Source: Kitasatospora herbaricolor (GTDB lineage Bacteria > Actinomycetota > Actinomycetes > Streptomycetales > Streptomycetaceae). Taken from it: DNA of 64,000 bases. This document shows positions 16,082 to 24,799 of this stretch, in pieces. Within the stretch, counting starts at the first letter, position 1. Every line of letters begins with the position of its first letter. Both the position numbers and the translations under genes were made by a program. The notes under the pieces are model-generated. The model made no database searches, was not told the DNA's origin, and was given only the letters and a program-made list of their open reading frames with translations. The DNA is taken from the NCBI RefSeq assembly GCF_030813695.1, contig NZ_JAUSVA010000002.1, positions 248,001 to 312,000 on the forward strand. The letters are read 5' to 3'.

Positions 16082-16971
16082 CCCCCACCGACACCGCCCT
16101 TGCCGCGGTGGACGCTGTCGTCCTGACCATGAACGACTGCCCCGAGCAGGCGAGGGCGCTGCGCTCCCTGCTCGCCCAGGAAGGAGTCGACCTGCGCGTG
16201 GTCGTGGTCGGCAACGGCGTCCAGCCCGAGGACGTCCCCGCCAGCGTGGCGACCCTGGCACTGCCGGAGAACGTGGGCATCCCCGAGGGCCGCAACATCG
16301 GCGCCCGGGCACTGGCGGAAGACGGCGGCGGCGAGTTCGTCTTCTTCTTCGACAACGACGCTCACCTACCAGCCCTCGATACCCTGGCCCGCCTCGTCGA
16401 GGAGGCCAGGCGGCACCTGCGGACCGCCTGGGTCCAGCCCCGGATCGCCGACCCTGACACGGGGGTGACCGTCCGGCGCTGGGTGCCCCGGCTGCGCACC
16501 GCGGACCCCGACCGGCCCGGCACCGTCGCGGCGATGGCCGAGGGCGTCGTCCTCGTCCGCCGCCGCGCCTTCGAACAGGTCGGCGGGTGGCCCGGCCACT
16601 TCTTCCTCTACCACGAAGGGTTCGACCTGGCCCTGCGGTGCTGGGACGCGGGCCTGACGGGCTACTACGCTCCGCAGGTCGTCGTCCACCACCCCGCCAG
16701 CGACCCCGCCCGCCACGCCCTCTACCAGCGTCTGGTCGCCCGCAACCGGGTCTGGGTCGCCTACCGGCGCCTCCCCGCGCCCCTGGTCCCCCTCTACATC
16801 GCCACATGGGTCGCCATCACCGTCCTGCGGGCCCGGCGCGCCCCCCGCACGCTGACCCCGTGGTTCTCCGGCCTGTGGGAGGGGCTGCGCGGCGGCCACG
16901 GCGAGCGGCGCCCGATCTCCTGGCACACCGCGTGGCGTTTGACCCAGGCCGGACGCCCCCCGGTGATCTGA
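16078..16971 (+). CDS. Family 2 glycosyltransferase
   Basis: The 297-residue protein is a GT-A glycosyltransferase: an N-terminal nucleotide-sugar-binding VVLTMNDCPEQARALRSLL, then ENVGIPEGRNIGARAL, the DxD-like FFFDNDAH (about residue 94) and GHFFLYHEGFDLALRC with the acceptor-side acidic residues. A C-terminal hydrophobic helix (VPLYIATWVAITVL) suggests membrane association. Similar proteins transfer rhamnose-type sugars to cell-surface polymers; the acceptor is unknown. Its ATG overlaps the small ORF upstream, and it may form one transcript with the XRE and HD genes. Confidence 0.85.
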   Translation: MTPTDTALAAVDAVVLTMNDCPEQARALRSLLAQEGVDLRVVVVGNGVQPEDVPASVATLALPENVGIPEGRNIGARALAEDGGGEFVFFFDNDAHLPALDTLARLVEEARRHLRTAWVQPRIADPDTGVTVRRWVPRLRTADPDRPGTVAAMAEGVVLVRRRAFEQVGGWPGHFFLYHEGFDLALRCWDAGLTGYYAPQVVVHHPASDPARHALYQRLVARNRVWVAYRRLPAPLVPLYIATWVAITVLRARRAPRTLTPWFSGLWEGLRGGHGERRPISWHTAWRLTQAGRPPVI

Positions 16972-17088
16972 CCTTGGACAGGCGCGGTCCTGATCCCGCC
17001 CCTGCGGCCGAGGGCCGCCAACCACCGTGCGCGGAACGTGATGTGCTGCTTTCGCGCAGTCGCGGACCGCGGGTGCGCAGCGCCGCTA

Positions 17089-17118
17089 GTGCCGTGACCG
17101 AGAAGGTTCGCCGGGTTG
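17089..17118 (+). repeat. Left terminal inverted repeat of the IS630-type element
   Basis: It matches the inverted copy at 18878-18907 in 28 of 30 positions. The mismatches are a G/A at repeat position 22 and a T/C at position 29. It is preceded by TA at 17087-17088. Confidence 0.85.
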
Positions 17119-17175
17119 GCGGTGGCGAGGCTTGAACCGGTTGGATGTGAGCGGACATCCGAGGAACGGGGAGGC

Positions 17176-18300
17176 ATGGTGGCGGAGCCGGTCAGAGCGC
17201 GTCGATTGACCGACCAGGAGGGCCAGCCTTTGCAGCGGATCGTGCGTCGGGGCAGCACGAATTCGGTGCGCTACCGGCGGGCGATGATGCTGCTGGCCTC
17301 CGCCGGTGGCAACCGGGTGCCGGTCATTGCTCAGTTGGTCCAGGCGGACGAGGACACGGTGCGGGATGTAATCCACCGGTTCAACGAGATCGGGCTGGCC
17401 TGCCTGGACCCTCGGTGGGCGGGAGGCCGTCCCCGCCTGCTCAGCTTTGATGACGAGGACTTCGTCGTCCAGACGGCCACCACCCGCCCTGCCAAACTCG
17501 GGCAGCCGTTCACCCGCTGGTCGATCCGCAAACTGCTCGCCTACCTTCGGCGGGTTCACGGCCGGGTGATCCGGATCGGGCGCGAGGCTCTGCGCTGCCT
17601 GCTCGCTCGACGCGGCGTCACCTTCCAACGCACCAAGACCTGGAAGGAGTCCATCGACCCCGAGTTCGACGCCAAGCTCGACCGGATCGAGGACGTCCTG
17701 GACCGCTTCCCCGACAGGACGTTCGCGTTCGACGAGTTCGGCCCGCTCGGCATCCGTCCCACCGCAGGCAACTGCTGGGCCGAGCAGGGCCGGCCCGACC
17801 GGCTCCCGGCGACCTACCAGCGCACCCACGGTGTGACGTACTTCCACGGCTGCTACTCGATCGGTGACGACACTCTGTGGGGAGTCAACCGGCGCCGCAA
17901 GGGCATGGTGAACACGCTGGCTGCGCTCAAGTCGATCCGGGCCGCCCGGCCGGACGGCGCCCCGGTCTACGTGATTCTCGACAACCTTTCCGCCCACAAC
18001 GGCAAGAAGATCCTCCGCTGGGCGAAGAACAACAACGCCCACCTCTGCTTCACCCCCACCAACGCGTCCTGGGCGAACCCGATCGAGGCCCACTTCGGAC
18101 CGCTGCGGCAGTTCACCCTTGCCAACTCCAACCACCCCAACCACACGGTCCAGACCCGTGAACTGCACCGTTACCTGCGCAGGCGCAATGCCAACGCCCG
18201 CCACCCCGATGTCCTCGCCGCCCAGCGCAAGGAACGCGCCCGTATCCGCAGCGAGAAGGGCCTGCGCTGGGGAGGCCGACCGCTCACCGATGCAGCCTGA
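17176..18300 (+). CDS. IS630-family transposase
   Basis: The 374-residue protein starts at ATG 17176 behind GGGGAGG. It has an N-terminal helix-turn-helix (RYRRAMMLLASAGGNRVPVIAQ, then DEDTVRDVIHRF), a winged-helix region and a DDE catalytic core: FAFDEFGPLGI (first Asp), VYVILDNLSAHNGKK (second Asp) and FTPTNASWANPIEAHF (Glu). It cuts and pastes the element at TA sites. The gene looks intact. It differs from the truncated IS630 transposase at 62973-63725, so two distinct IS630 lineages are present. Confidence 0.92.
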   Translation: MVAEPVRARRLTDQEGQPLQRIVRRGSTNSVRYRRAMMLLASAGGNRVPVIAQLVQADEDTVRDVIHRFNEIGLACLDPRWAGGRPRLLSFDDEDFVVQTATTRPAKLGQPFTRWSIRKLLAYLRRVHGRVIRIGREALRCLLARRGVTFQRTKTWKESIDPEFDAKLDRIEDVLDRFPDRTFAFDEFGPLGIRPTAGNCWAEQGRPDRLPATYQRTHGVTYFHGCYSIGDDTLWGVNRRRKGMVNTLAALKSIRAARPDGAPVYVILDNLSAHNGKKILRWAKNNNAHLCFTPTNASWANPIEAHFGPLRQFTLANSNHPNHTVQTRELHRYLRRRNANARHPDVLAAQRKERARIRSEKGLRWGGRPLTDAA

Positions 18301-18327
18301 CCCGCCCCCACATCCAGGAGCCCCGCG

Positions 18328-18888
18328 ATGGCAGTAGAGATCGTCTACGAGACGCACGCCACCACGATCGACAACGTGGCGGGCATCGCCACCGGCTGGC
18401 TTCCCGGTCAGCTCTCGGAACTCGGCCGCCGCCAGGCCGCGGAACTCGGCGAACGCCGACGCGCTGGCAACTTCGCCGCGGTGTTCACCTCCGACCTCCA
18501 TCGAGCCGTGGAAACAGCCCAGATCGCGTTCCCCGACGGCAGGCCCCCAATCCACCAGGACGTTCGGCTACGCGAGTGCAACTACGGCGACCTCAACGGA
18601 ACCCCGGTCTCCCGCATTGCCGCCCAGCGGGCTCGTCGCATCGACGAACCCTTCCCTGGCGGTCAGAGCTACCGCCAGGTCCTCGCGGCCACCGACATGT
18701 TCCTCCACGACCTGGCCATACGCTGGGACGGCAGTCGGATCCTGGTGATCGCCCACTCGGCCAACCGGTGGGTCCTGGACTGCCTGCTCACCGGCGCCTC
18801 ATTGGAGGACCTCCTCGAAGCCCCACCCGTCTGGCGCCCGGGCTGGGACTACACGCTTCCCGGCGGCTGGATCGCCTCGACCCGGTGA
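18328..18888 (+). CDS. Histidine phosphatase-family protein (IS cargo)
   Basis: The 186-residue protein belongs to the phosphoglycerate-mutase-like superfamily. The usual RHG motif reads ETHATT (His near residue 10). Other conserved points are GWLPGQLSELGRRQA, TSDLHRAVETA, RLRECNYGDLNG and the second catalytic His in VIAHSANRW. It dephosphorylates small phosphoesters; the substrate is unknown. AGGAG precedes the ATG by 8 bases. Its stop codon lies inside the right terminal repeat of the IS630-type element, so gene and repeat share sequence. It is transcribed with the transposase and separated from it by 27 bases. Confidence 0.85.
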   Translation: MAVEIVYETHATTIDNVAGIATGWLPGQLSELGRRQAAELGERRRAGNFAAVFTSDLHRAVETAQIAFPDGRPPIHQDVRLRECNYGDLNGTPVSRIAAQRARRIDEPFPGGQSYRQVLAATDMFLHDLAIRWDGSRILVIAHSANRWVLDCLLTGASLEDLLEAPPVWRPGWDYTLPGGWIASTR

Positions 18889-18907
18889 ACCTTCTCGGTC
18901 ACGGCAC
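18878..18907 (-). repeat. Right terminal inverted repeat of the IS630-type element
   Basis: This is the inverted copy of 17089-17118, followed by TA at 18908-18909. It overlaps the last codons and stop of the histidine-phosphatase gene and ends 55 bases before the next regulator gene. Confidence 0.85.
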
Positions 18908-18962
18908 TAGCGTGGTCGCCACCGACCAGGTCCGTCGGTGGTGCGATGTCAGGGGGCGGGCA

Positions 18963-20330
18963 GTGGCGACACCCAGAACACCCAACCAGCAGCTGGCCGG
19001 CGTGATGGACGAGGTCGGCCTCACCCTCGAAGCGCTGGCCCGCGCCACCAAAGCGGTGGCAGCCGAGTCCGGAGTCCGGCTGGGCACGTCCCGCTCGGCC
19101 GTCCACGCCTGGGTGAGCGCCGGTGCCGTTCCGGCGGGCAACACCCCCGCCTACGTCGCCGAGGCGCTGTCCCGAAGACTGCGACGACCTGTCACGGTCG
19201 CCGAGATCGGCCTGGGCGAGGACACGAGCACCGACTTCATGCTCCTGAGCCCCGCGGCCGCCGCAACCGAAACCGGAAGGCTCCTCGTGCACCACCGCCG
19301 CGATTTCCTCGCCCTTGGCTTCTCCGCCGCGGCCCTCCTGGCCCCGCTGGCTCTCGATCCCCCAACCGCCACGGCTCTGCCCGCAGCCGGCCCCGGACGC
19401 CGGATCGGCAGCGGCGAGGTCACGGCGGTGCGCCAGTTCACCGCCGCTTTCCGGACCTCCGACGAGCTCCTGGGCGGCGGGCACGGCCTCAGCGTCGCCG
19501 GCGTCTTCCTCAGCGACGTCGTCGCGCCGATGCTGCACGGTACCTACGCCGACGACCGCGTCCGCGCCGACGCCTTCGAAGCCGCCGCCGCGCTGGCCAC
19601 CCTCGTCGGCTTCAAGTGCCACGACGCCGGATACGAGGGTGCCGCCCAACGCCACTACCAGCTCGCCGTCCACCTCGCCCGCGAAGCCGACCCCGACGAC
19701 CGCACCGGACAGGCCGCCTGGGGCATGCGGGCCCTCGTCCACCAGGCCCTCGACCTTGGACAGCCCGCAGGCACCGTCGACCTCGCCGAAGCCGCCCTCG
19801 CCCGTACCCGCGGCCGCGTAGACAAGCGCACCGAGGCCCTGCTGCTCATCACCGCCGCCCGCGCGCACGGTGCCAGCGGCAGCCCGAACGCCGCCTCGGC
19901 CCTGATCGACGCCGCCCGCGACGCCGCCCGCACCGGCACCGACGCGCTGCCCGCCTACGCGGCAGCCGCCGGCCCCACTGACGCCGTCATCGCCTCCCAC
20001 ACCGGCCGCACCCTGACCGAGATGGGCCACCATGCCGCCGCCGAGCGGCATTACCGCGCCGCCCTGACCGACCGCACCGACCACGTCTACCGCCGCACCC
20101 GCGCCCTCACCCTCGCCAACATCGCCCGCGCAGTCGCTGCCCAGGACCGCCACGAGGAGGCCGTCAACCTCCTCGCCCGCAGCCTCGACCTGACGGACGG
20201 CATCGCCTCCCACCGGGCCCGCCGCGAACTCCTCGCCATGCGGCCGAATTTGGCGCTGTACGCGCGGCGCGGGATCCGCGGCGCGGCCGACCTCGCGGAC
20301 CGCGCCTCCCGCCTGGCGGCGACCTCGTAG
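18963..20330 (+). CDS. HTH/TPR-type transcriptional regulator
   Basis: The 455-residue protein has an N-terminal XRE-like DNA-binding region (QQLAGVMDEVGLTLEALARA, then TSRSAVHAWVSAGAVP). An internal RRDFLALGFSAAALL hydrophobic segment near residue 110 and a long TPR-like helical array to the C-terminus follow. This is a common Streptomyces regulator family; the TPR part probably binds a peptide or partner. GTG 18963 is the start nearest to a G-rich ribosome-binding site. The IS630-type element ends 54 bases upstream, so the original promoter may have been displaced. Confidence 0.75.
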   Translation: MATPRTPNQQLAGVMDEVGLTLEALARATKAVAAESGVRLGTSRSAVHAWVSAGAVPAGNTPAYVAEALSRRLRRPVTVAEIGLGEDTSTDFMLLSPAAAATETGRLLVHHRRDFLALGFSAAALLAPLALDPPTATALPAAGPGRRIGSGEVTAVRQFTAAFRTSDELLGGGHGLSVAGVFLSDVVAPMLHGTYADDRVRADAFEAAAALATLVGFKCHDAGYEGAAQRHYQLAVHLAREADPDDRTGQAAWGMRALVHQALDLGQPAGTVDLAEAALARTRGRVDKRTEALLLITAARAHGASGSPNAASALIDAARDAARTGTDALPAYAAAAGPTDAVIASHTGRTLTEMGHHAAAERHYRAALTDRTDHVYRRTRALTLANIARAVAAQDRHEEAVNLLARSLDLTDGIASHRARRELLAMRPNLALYARRGIRGAADLADRASRLAATS

Positions 20331-20375
20331 GGCGAGCCGTCCGTACCGGGCGCGAGCGCCTACGGGAGGCAGCGG

Positions 20376-21758
20376 TCACACCGCGGATGGCAGTTCGGTG
20401 CGAATCCGGTGGACGACGTCGCGCACCACAGGCTCGTCGCGCCACCGGCCGAGCCGGTCCACCAGGTCGTGCAGGTAGGTGTGGGCGCGGGGCGAGCGGA
20501 CCCCTCTGAGGATGTCCACCGACCGGTGCGCCTCGTCCAGCGCCGGTTCGAGGTCGCCGTCGATCAGATGGACGCCGGCCAGCACGGCGCGCCTGATGCC
20601 GACCGCCCGGGTGAAGCGCTCCACCGGCATCGCCCCCGCCCGGTCGGCCCACACCATCGCCGACCGGGTCAGGCCCAAATCCCGATGCGCCTCGACGCCG
20701 TCGGTGGCCAACCGCTCCGGGGTCAGGTATGAGAGCCACCCGGGGTCGTGCGCCCTGGGCCGGATTCCCGACAGCAACCTCTCGCAAAGGGCAAGGGCCG
20801 CTCCCGCGCCAGCGCCGTCGCCCTGCTTGGCCAGGGCCCGGGCCTCGGCGAGCTTGCAGAACGCCAGGACCCTTGGGGCGGCGTGGCCGCGTCCGCGGGC
20901 GTAGGCGGCGGAGGCCATCTCCGTGGCCTGCGCGCACCGGCCGGCCAGATACGCCGAGAGGGACATCGTGGCCAGGACGTAGGAGCCCATCTCCACGTCG
21001 CCCGCGGCGCGGGCCATGCGCAGCGCCTGGATCAGGAGCCGGTCGGAGGCGGCGCGGTCGCCGGCGTCCATCGCGGCCCACCCGGCCACCCGCGACAGTT
21101 CGGCCAGCGCCCTGTGCAGGGCCTGCCCCGTTGAGTCCGAGTACGTGCCCTCCAGGAGCGGCCCGGCTTCCCGCAGGCAGTCCATGACCTGGCTGCGGCG
21201 CCAGTTGCCGCCTCCGAAGCGGGAGTCGGCCACCTGCGCTTCGGCGGCCGCCGACCACAGGCGCTCGACGTCAGTCGGGCCGACGCGCACCGATCCGACG
21301 TGCTCGTCCGGCTCGTCCGGCTCGTCCGGCTCGTCGGCCGGGTCGGCCAGCCAGCGGAGGGTCGGCGTGGTGAAGGCCGCGCCCGCCGTCAGCAACAGGT
21401 CACGACGGTCCACGCTTCTCCAGCAGTTCACGGCACCCGCAAGGGCGGCCTCGCAGTCGTGGGGGAAATCCAACCCGGTGTCCGTCCCGGAAACCGGCGC
21501 AACGCCCCACCCTGCATCCGAAAGAGTGACAACCCGGCCCAGAAGGTTGCCGAGCACCTCGACGACGCACTCCTGCGCCGCCTTCCTCGGAGTCGCGCCG
21601 GCCAGCCACGCGGCGACGTGGGTGTGGGTGTACGCCGTCCGCCGAACGCCCACCTGCGCCGCGGCGTTGACGAGGCGGGCGAGTTCCCGGTGCGACGCCC
21701 CGCACGCCGCTACGAGTGCGCCCAGCCGCACGTTCGGCTGCCTCGTGTCGCCGGTCAC
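20376..21758 (-). CDS. HTH/TPR-type transcriptional regulator with DEP repeat
   Basis: The 460-residue protein is a paralogue of the regulator at 18963-20330: N-terminal HTH-like segment (LGALVAACGASHRELARLVN, HTHVAAWLAGATPRKA), an internal RRDLLLTAGAAF segment and TPR-like helices. Between them is a DEPDEPDEPDE stretch encoded by 9-base tandem repeats at about 21306-21340. GTG 21758 overlaps the stop of the membrane protein gene upstream (GTGA), so the two are probably co-translated. It faces the regulator at 18963 tail to tail. Confidence 0.75.
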   Translation of the reverse strand: MTGDTRQPNVRLGALVAACGASHRELARLVNAAAQVGVRRTAYTHTHVAAWLAGATPRKAAQECVVEVLGNLLGRVVTLSDAGWGVAPVSGTDTGLDFPHDCEAALAGAVNCWRSVDRRDLLLTAGAAFTTPTLRWLADPADEPDEPDEPDEHVGSVRVGPTDVERLWSAAAEAQVADSRFGGGNWRRSQVMDCLREAGPLLEGTYSDSTGQALHRALAELSRVAGWAAMDAGDRAASDRLLIQALRMARAAGDVEMGSYVLATMSLSAYLAGRCAQATEMASAAYARGRGHAAPRVLAFCKLAEARALAKQGDGAGAGAALALCERLLSGIRPRAHDPGWLSYLTPERLATDGVEAHRDLGLTRSAMVWADRAGAMPVERFTRAVGIRRAVLAGVHLIDGDLEPALDEAHRSVDILRGVRSPRAHTYLHDLVDRLGRWRDEPVVRDVVHRIRTELPSAV

Positions 21759-22258
21759 GGAGCGACGGAGACCAGGTAGACGTCGTGCTCGCGGTAGCTG
21801 TTGTAGTCCGATGGGCAGCCTTGGCCGCTCTCGACATGCGCAGTGGTGATGCCGCGGTTCTTCGCCAGCTCCCAGGCGTCGCCCGAGGTCTCCACCCATC
21901 TCCCGGCTGGTACCCGGTCCGCCCCTACGAACTCCAGCACCGCCGGATCGGGCAGGGGCTGGATGGGCAGGTGCTCCATGCCCGGGTCGACCGCGACGTG
22001 CCAGTGCAGCGGGGACGTCTGGCCGGGCCGCGCCTGAACCACCCTCACGTCACGGGGGTAGGTGTATCCGTGGACCAGGTGGCCGCCGTACTGGGCGGCG
22101 AGGGCCGTCAGCAGTGGCAGGAGGGCGAAGGCCGAGAGGATCATGCCCGCCCCCTTCCGTCGCCTGCGCGAAGTGGATCGCGGTCGGCGCTGGTCGGGCC
22201 AGTTGTCGGGCGACCCGGTGCGGGTGGGCACGGGGTGGGGTGAAGGGCGGTCGGTCAT
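21755..22258 (-). CDS. Single-pass membrane protein of unknown function
   Basis: The 167-residue protein has a basic, Pro-rich cytoplasmic N-terminus (residues 1-37, ending RRRRKG), one transmembrane helix (about 39-57, MILSAFALLPLLTALAA) and an outside domain of about 105 residues with a single Cys (GQGCPSDYN). I do not recognise the family. Its stop overlaps the start of the HTH/TPR regulator downstream, suggesting the two work together, perhaps as a sensor and regulator pair (inference). Confidence 0.65.
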   Translation of the reverse strand: MTDRPSPHPVPTRTGSPDNWPDQRRPRSTSRRRRKGAGMILSAFALLPLLTALAAQYGGHLVHGYTYPRDVRVVQARPGQTSPLHWHVAVDPGMEHLPIQPLPDPAVLEFVGADRVPAGRWVETSGDAWELAKNRGITTAHVESGQGCPSDYNSYREHDVYLVSVAP

Positions 22259-22712
22259 GGTCGGCTCGCAGAGGTTGTGCGTCGCGGGGAACGGGATGGT
22301 CGGGTCAGGCGGGGGCGGCCGCGTCGAGGGCGCTGGCCTCGGCACGGCCGCCCTGGCCAGGCATTCAGGAGAGCCGGCTGACCGGCTTAGTCACCGTGCG
22401 GGGCTGCCGGGTCGCCAGGTGGTGGGCGGCATTCCAGAGCGCCATCAGCGCGTGGATGCTCAAGTCGTTGACCGCCGTACTGGTTCCGGTGTCGGCCATG
22501 CCTGCCGGATCAGGACCAGGCCGGGGCGCCGATTGCGCCATCCGCAGCGGGGTTCCCGCGTTCACGGTCGGTGCTCCACCGTGCGGCACCCGGACGGTGG
22601 CGGCGGCGACCGGGTGCCGGGTGCTGAGGCCGGTCCTGCTCGCCCTGCACCCGGCAAGACCACCGGTCACCACCCAGCCGGCCGTAAGCAGCAGATCGCC
22701 GGTCCGGGAGTG
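22259..22712. other. Intergenic with one doubtful small ORF
   Basis: A 44-codon frame on the minus strand (22365-22499, MADTGTSTAVNDLSIHALMA) is the only plausible coding unit. Its ribosome-binding site (GGCAGGC) is weak and it has no known domain. Otherwise nothing is seen between the end of the nine-gene operon and the membrane protein gene. Confidence 0.35.
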
Positions 22713-23720
22713 TCACCAGGCGAGCCCTTCTGCGGACAGCGCCGTGACGGGTTGGCGGACGAGGCCCGGTGCGATGCCTGCCGCATCTAGGGCCGCACGC
22801 AGTTCATTCGGGTCAACGCTGCCGTCGCAGAGCTGCGCGGCCTGCTCCGGGGTGGCGAGCAGGCGGATCACGGCCGGCTCGCACGGGCGTTGGACCAGCG
22901 GTCCGAAGCGGCGCACAACGTCCGCCAGCCGCGCCTGGGCTCCGCGATGCCCGATGAGCTCGGCGTGGGCGGGGCGGGTGGCGACCGTAGTGGCGCAGAT
23001 GCGGGCCAACGCGCGCGGGAGGTCATCGCCGTCAGCTGGACTGAGCGGGCCACCCGGAAGGCGGGTCCGGCCGGACACCGGGTCGTGGTGCAGCAGTACC
23101 AGCCCGGTGGGGGCGAAGAGCCAGCCGGCGACCCCGGTGACGGTCGTCTCGTGGCGTCGGCCGAGGGGCGTCCAGGGTTCGGGTGTGGTCTGGGGCTGGG
23201 GTGCGACCTGGTGGATGTCCAGGACCCTCGGGGTGCGGGGGCGGCCGTGCTGGAGCTCGACGCAGGCACCGTCGATCCTGGCGCGCAGCGCGGTGAGGAT
23301 GCGCTCGGCGTCGCCCGGGACCTGGGTCGCCAGGTCGGTGGGGGTCACCAGACGCAGGGCGCCGCGGTGGCCGCGGTCGGCTGTCAGGGCGGTGAGCTGG
23401 GCGTTGGTGAGTGGCGGGTGGTCGTGGACAGTGACGGTTCGGGGCACGGCGGCGTCGGGGTACCAGTCGACGGTGAGGAGTGCTGCGGGGTCCAGGCGGG
23501 CGAGACCGGTCAGGGCGGCCGCGTGGCGTGCTGCCGCCTGCGCCGGGCTCTCCTGCGGCAGCGGTGTGCCGCCGGGCAGGGCGGATGGCGTCGAGCCGGC
23601 CGGGGTGAGCAGGATGCGCCCGTCGAAGGCGGTGATCAGGAGTTCGGCCCGGATCGCCGGGGTGCCGGCTCCGGTCGTGAGGGTCGCCGGGCGGTCGAGG
23701 TTTGGTGCGGTGGTGGTCAC
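22713..23720 (-). CDS. Tandem Nudix-like protein with degenerate Nudix boxes
   Basis: The 335-residue protein appears to hold two Nudix-fold halves: RAELLITAFDGRILLT then GGTPLPQESPAQAAARHAA (residues about 22-70), and VAGWLFAPTGLVLLHHDP then LPGGPLSPADGDDLPRALA (about 195-245). Both boxes lack the REVxEExG core, so pyrophosphohydrolase activity is unlikely; ligand binding is an alternative. GTG 23720 overlaps the stop of the HTH-array gene (GTGA). It is the last gene of the nine-gene operon. Confidence 0.65.
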   Translation of the reverse strand: MTTTAPNLDRPATLTTGAGTPAIRAELLITAFDGRILLTPAGSTPSALPGGTPLPQESPAQAAARHAAALTGLARLDPAALLTVDWYPDAAVPRTVTVHDHPPLTNAQLTALTADRGHRGALRLVTPTDLATQVPGDAERILTALRARIDGACVELQHGRPRTPRVLDIHQVAPQPQTTPEPWTPLGRRHETTVTGVAGWLFAPTGLVLLHHDPVSGRTRLPGGPLSPADGDDLPRALARICATTVATRPAHAELIGHRGAQARLADVVRRFGPLVQRPCEPAVIRLLATPEQAAQLCDGSVDPNELRAALDAAGIAPGLVRQPVTALSAEGLAW

Positions 23721-24799
23721 GAGGGCGCTCCGGGGCGGGTGTGGGCGGTCTGTGACGCGCTCCGCAGGGCGTCGTGGAGGGTGAGAGGAGGGAAGGAGCT
23801 GCGGATGCGGCTGAGGAGGACGGCCCCGGTGACGACGGCTGCGTATCCGGCGAGCGGCAGCGTGGGGACGCCGAGGACCGCGGTCGCTTCCTCGCACAGT
23901 CCTGCCGCGCTGCCTGCCCGGATGGCCATCTGCTGGGCGATCTGGTCGCTGGTCAGGCCGCCGACGGCGAGAGCGATCGCCCGTGATCGGCGGGGGGAGA
24001 GCCGGACCGGGCGAGGTGGAGCGATACCCAGCAGGTGTTCGGGCAGCAGCCGGTGGGCTGCGGTGAGGGCTGCCGCCTGGACCAGGGTGGTCGCCCCCAG
24101 GAGGCAGCACACCCGGTCGACGGGATCCTCTGTCTCCAGGTCGGGCAGTCCGACGGCGGCCTCGCGGCGGAGTCTCCCGTCAGGCAGGAGTGCGAACCGG
24201 ATCAGGGCCAGGTCCTGTTCGCTGAGGATCGGTGCGGGCGGCAGGGTTTTCTGCGCCGCCGGATCGTCGCCGGCCGTCGGGGCGCTGCCTGGTGGCTCCG
24301 CCAGCGGGTAGAGATCGCTTCCGGTGAGGACATTCCGTCGCACCGCAGCGAACACCGCATGCTCCAGTGAGCCGGCGCCGAGGCGATGACGGGCCTCGGC
24401 CAGGTATCCGACGAGGGTGTACTCACTGATGCCCATGGCCTCAGCGGTCTCCTGCCGGGTGAGGCCCTGGGCAGTGAGGGCGAGGGCGCGGCGGACCCGC
24501 GGGCCCAGCATGACCGGGAACGCCGACTTCTCGATCCCGATCTCGGCTGAGGAGACGGGCTCCCACCAGGCGGCGTGTCCGGCCGCCTGGTGGGTGGTGC
24601 GGGCACCGAGCGCGGCCAGGACGGTCGCGCGGCCGCCGGTGACCTCTTTGCGCGTGAGGCCCTCCGGCACCGCGCTGCGGGCGAGGTTCGCACCGGCCAG
24701 GACGAGGCGCAGCAGGCGCACCTCCGTCGGGTTCAGGTCCGGCCTGGCCGGCGACGTGTCGGCAGGGCGCTGGCCGGTCACGGTGGTGGGGGCGGTCAC
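23717..24799 (-). CDS. Protein with four LuxR-like helix-turn-helix units
   Basis: The 360-residue protein seems built from four repeats of a LuxR/GerE-like unit. They begin LNPTEVRLLRLVLAGANLA (about 22), RRALALTAQGLTRQETAEAM (about 105, followed by GISEYTLVGYLAEARHRLG), LSEQDLALIRFALLPDG (about 185) and RRSRAIALAVGGLTSDQIAQ (about 270). The second is the most canonical. No receiver or ATPase domain is attached. GTG 24799 overlaps the GH15 stop, and its own stop overlaps the Nudix-like gene. It may be a multivalent DNA-binding protein; some units may be degenerate. Confidence 0.7.
   Translation of the reverse strand: MTAPTTVTGQRPADTSPARPDLNPTEVRLLRLVLAGANLARSAVPEGLTRKEVTGGRATVLAALGARTTHQAAGHAAWWEPVSSAEIGIEKSAFPVMLGPRVRRALALTAQGLTRQETAEAMGISEYTLVGYLAEARHRLGAGSLEHAVFAAVRRNVLTGSDLYPLAEPPGSAPTAGDDPAAQKTLPPAPILSEQDLALIRFALLPDGRLRREAAVGLPDLETEDPVDRVCCLLGATTLVQAAALTAAHRLLPEHLLGIAPPRPVRLSPRRSRAIALAVGGLTSDQIAQQMAIRAGSAAGLCEEATAVLGVPTLPLAGYAAVVTGAVLLSRIRSSFPPLTLHDALRSASQTAHTRPGAPS

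Larger units (their letters stand above)
17087..18909. mobile_element. IS630-type element carrying a histidine-phosphatase passenger
   Basis: Inverted terminal repeats of about 30 bp (GTGCCGTGACCGAGAAGGTT followed by a near-identical tail) sit at 17089-17118 and, inverted, at 18878-18907. Each is bordered by TA within CTAG, the target dinucleotide duplicated by IS630/Tc1 elements. Between them lie an IS630 transposase and a complete histidine-phosphatase gene. A normal IS630 ends shortly after the transposase, so the second gene appears to be cargo. Confidence 0.85.
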
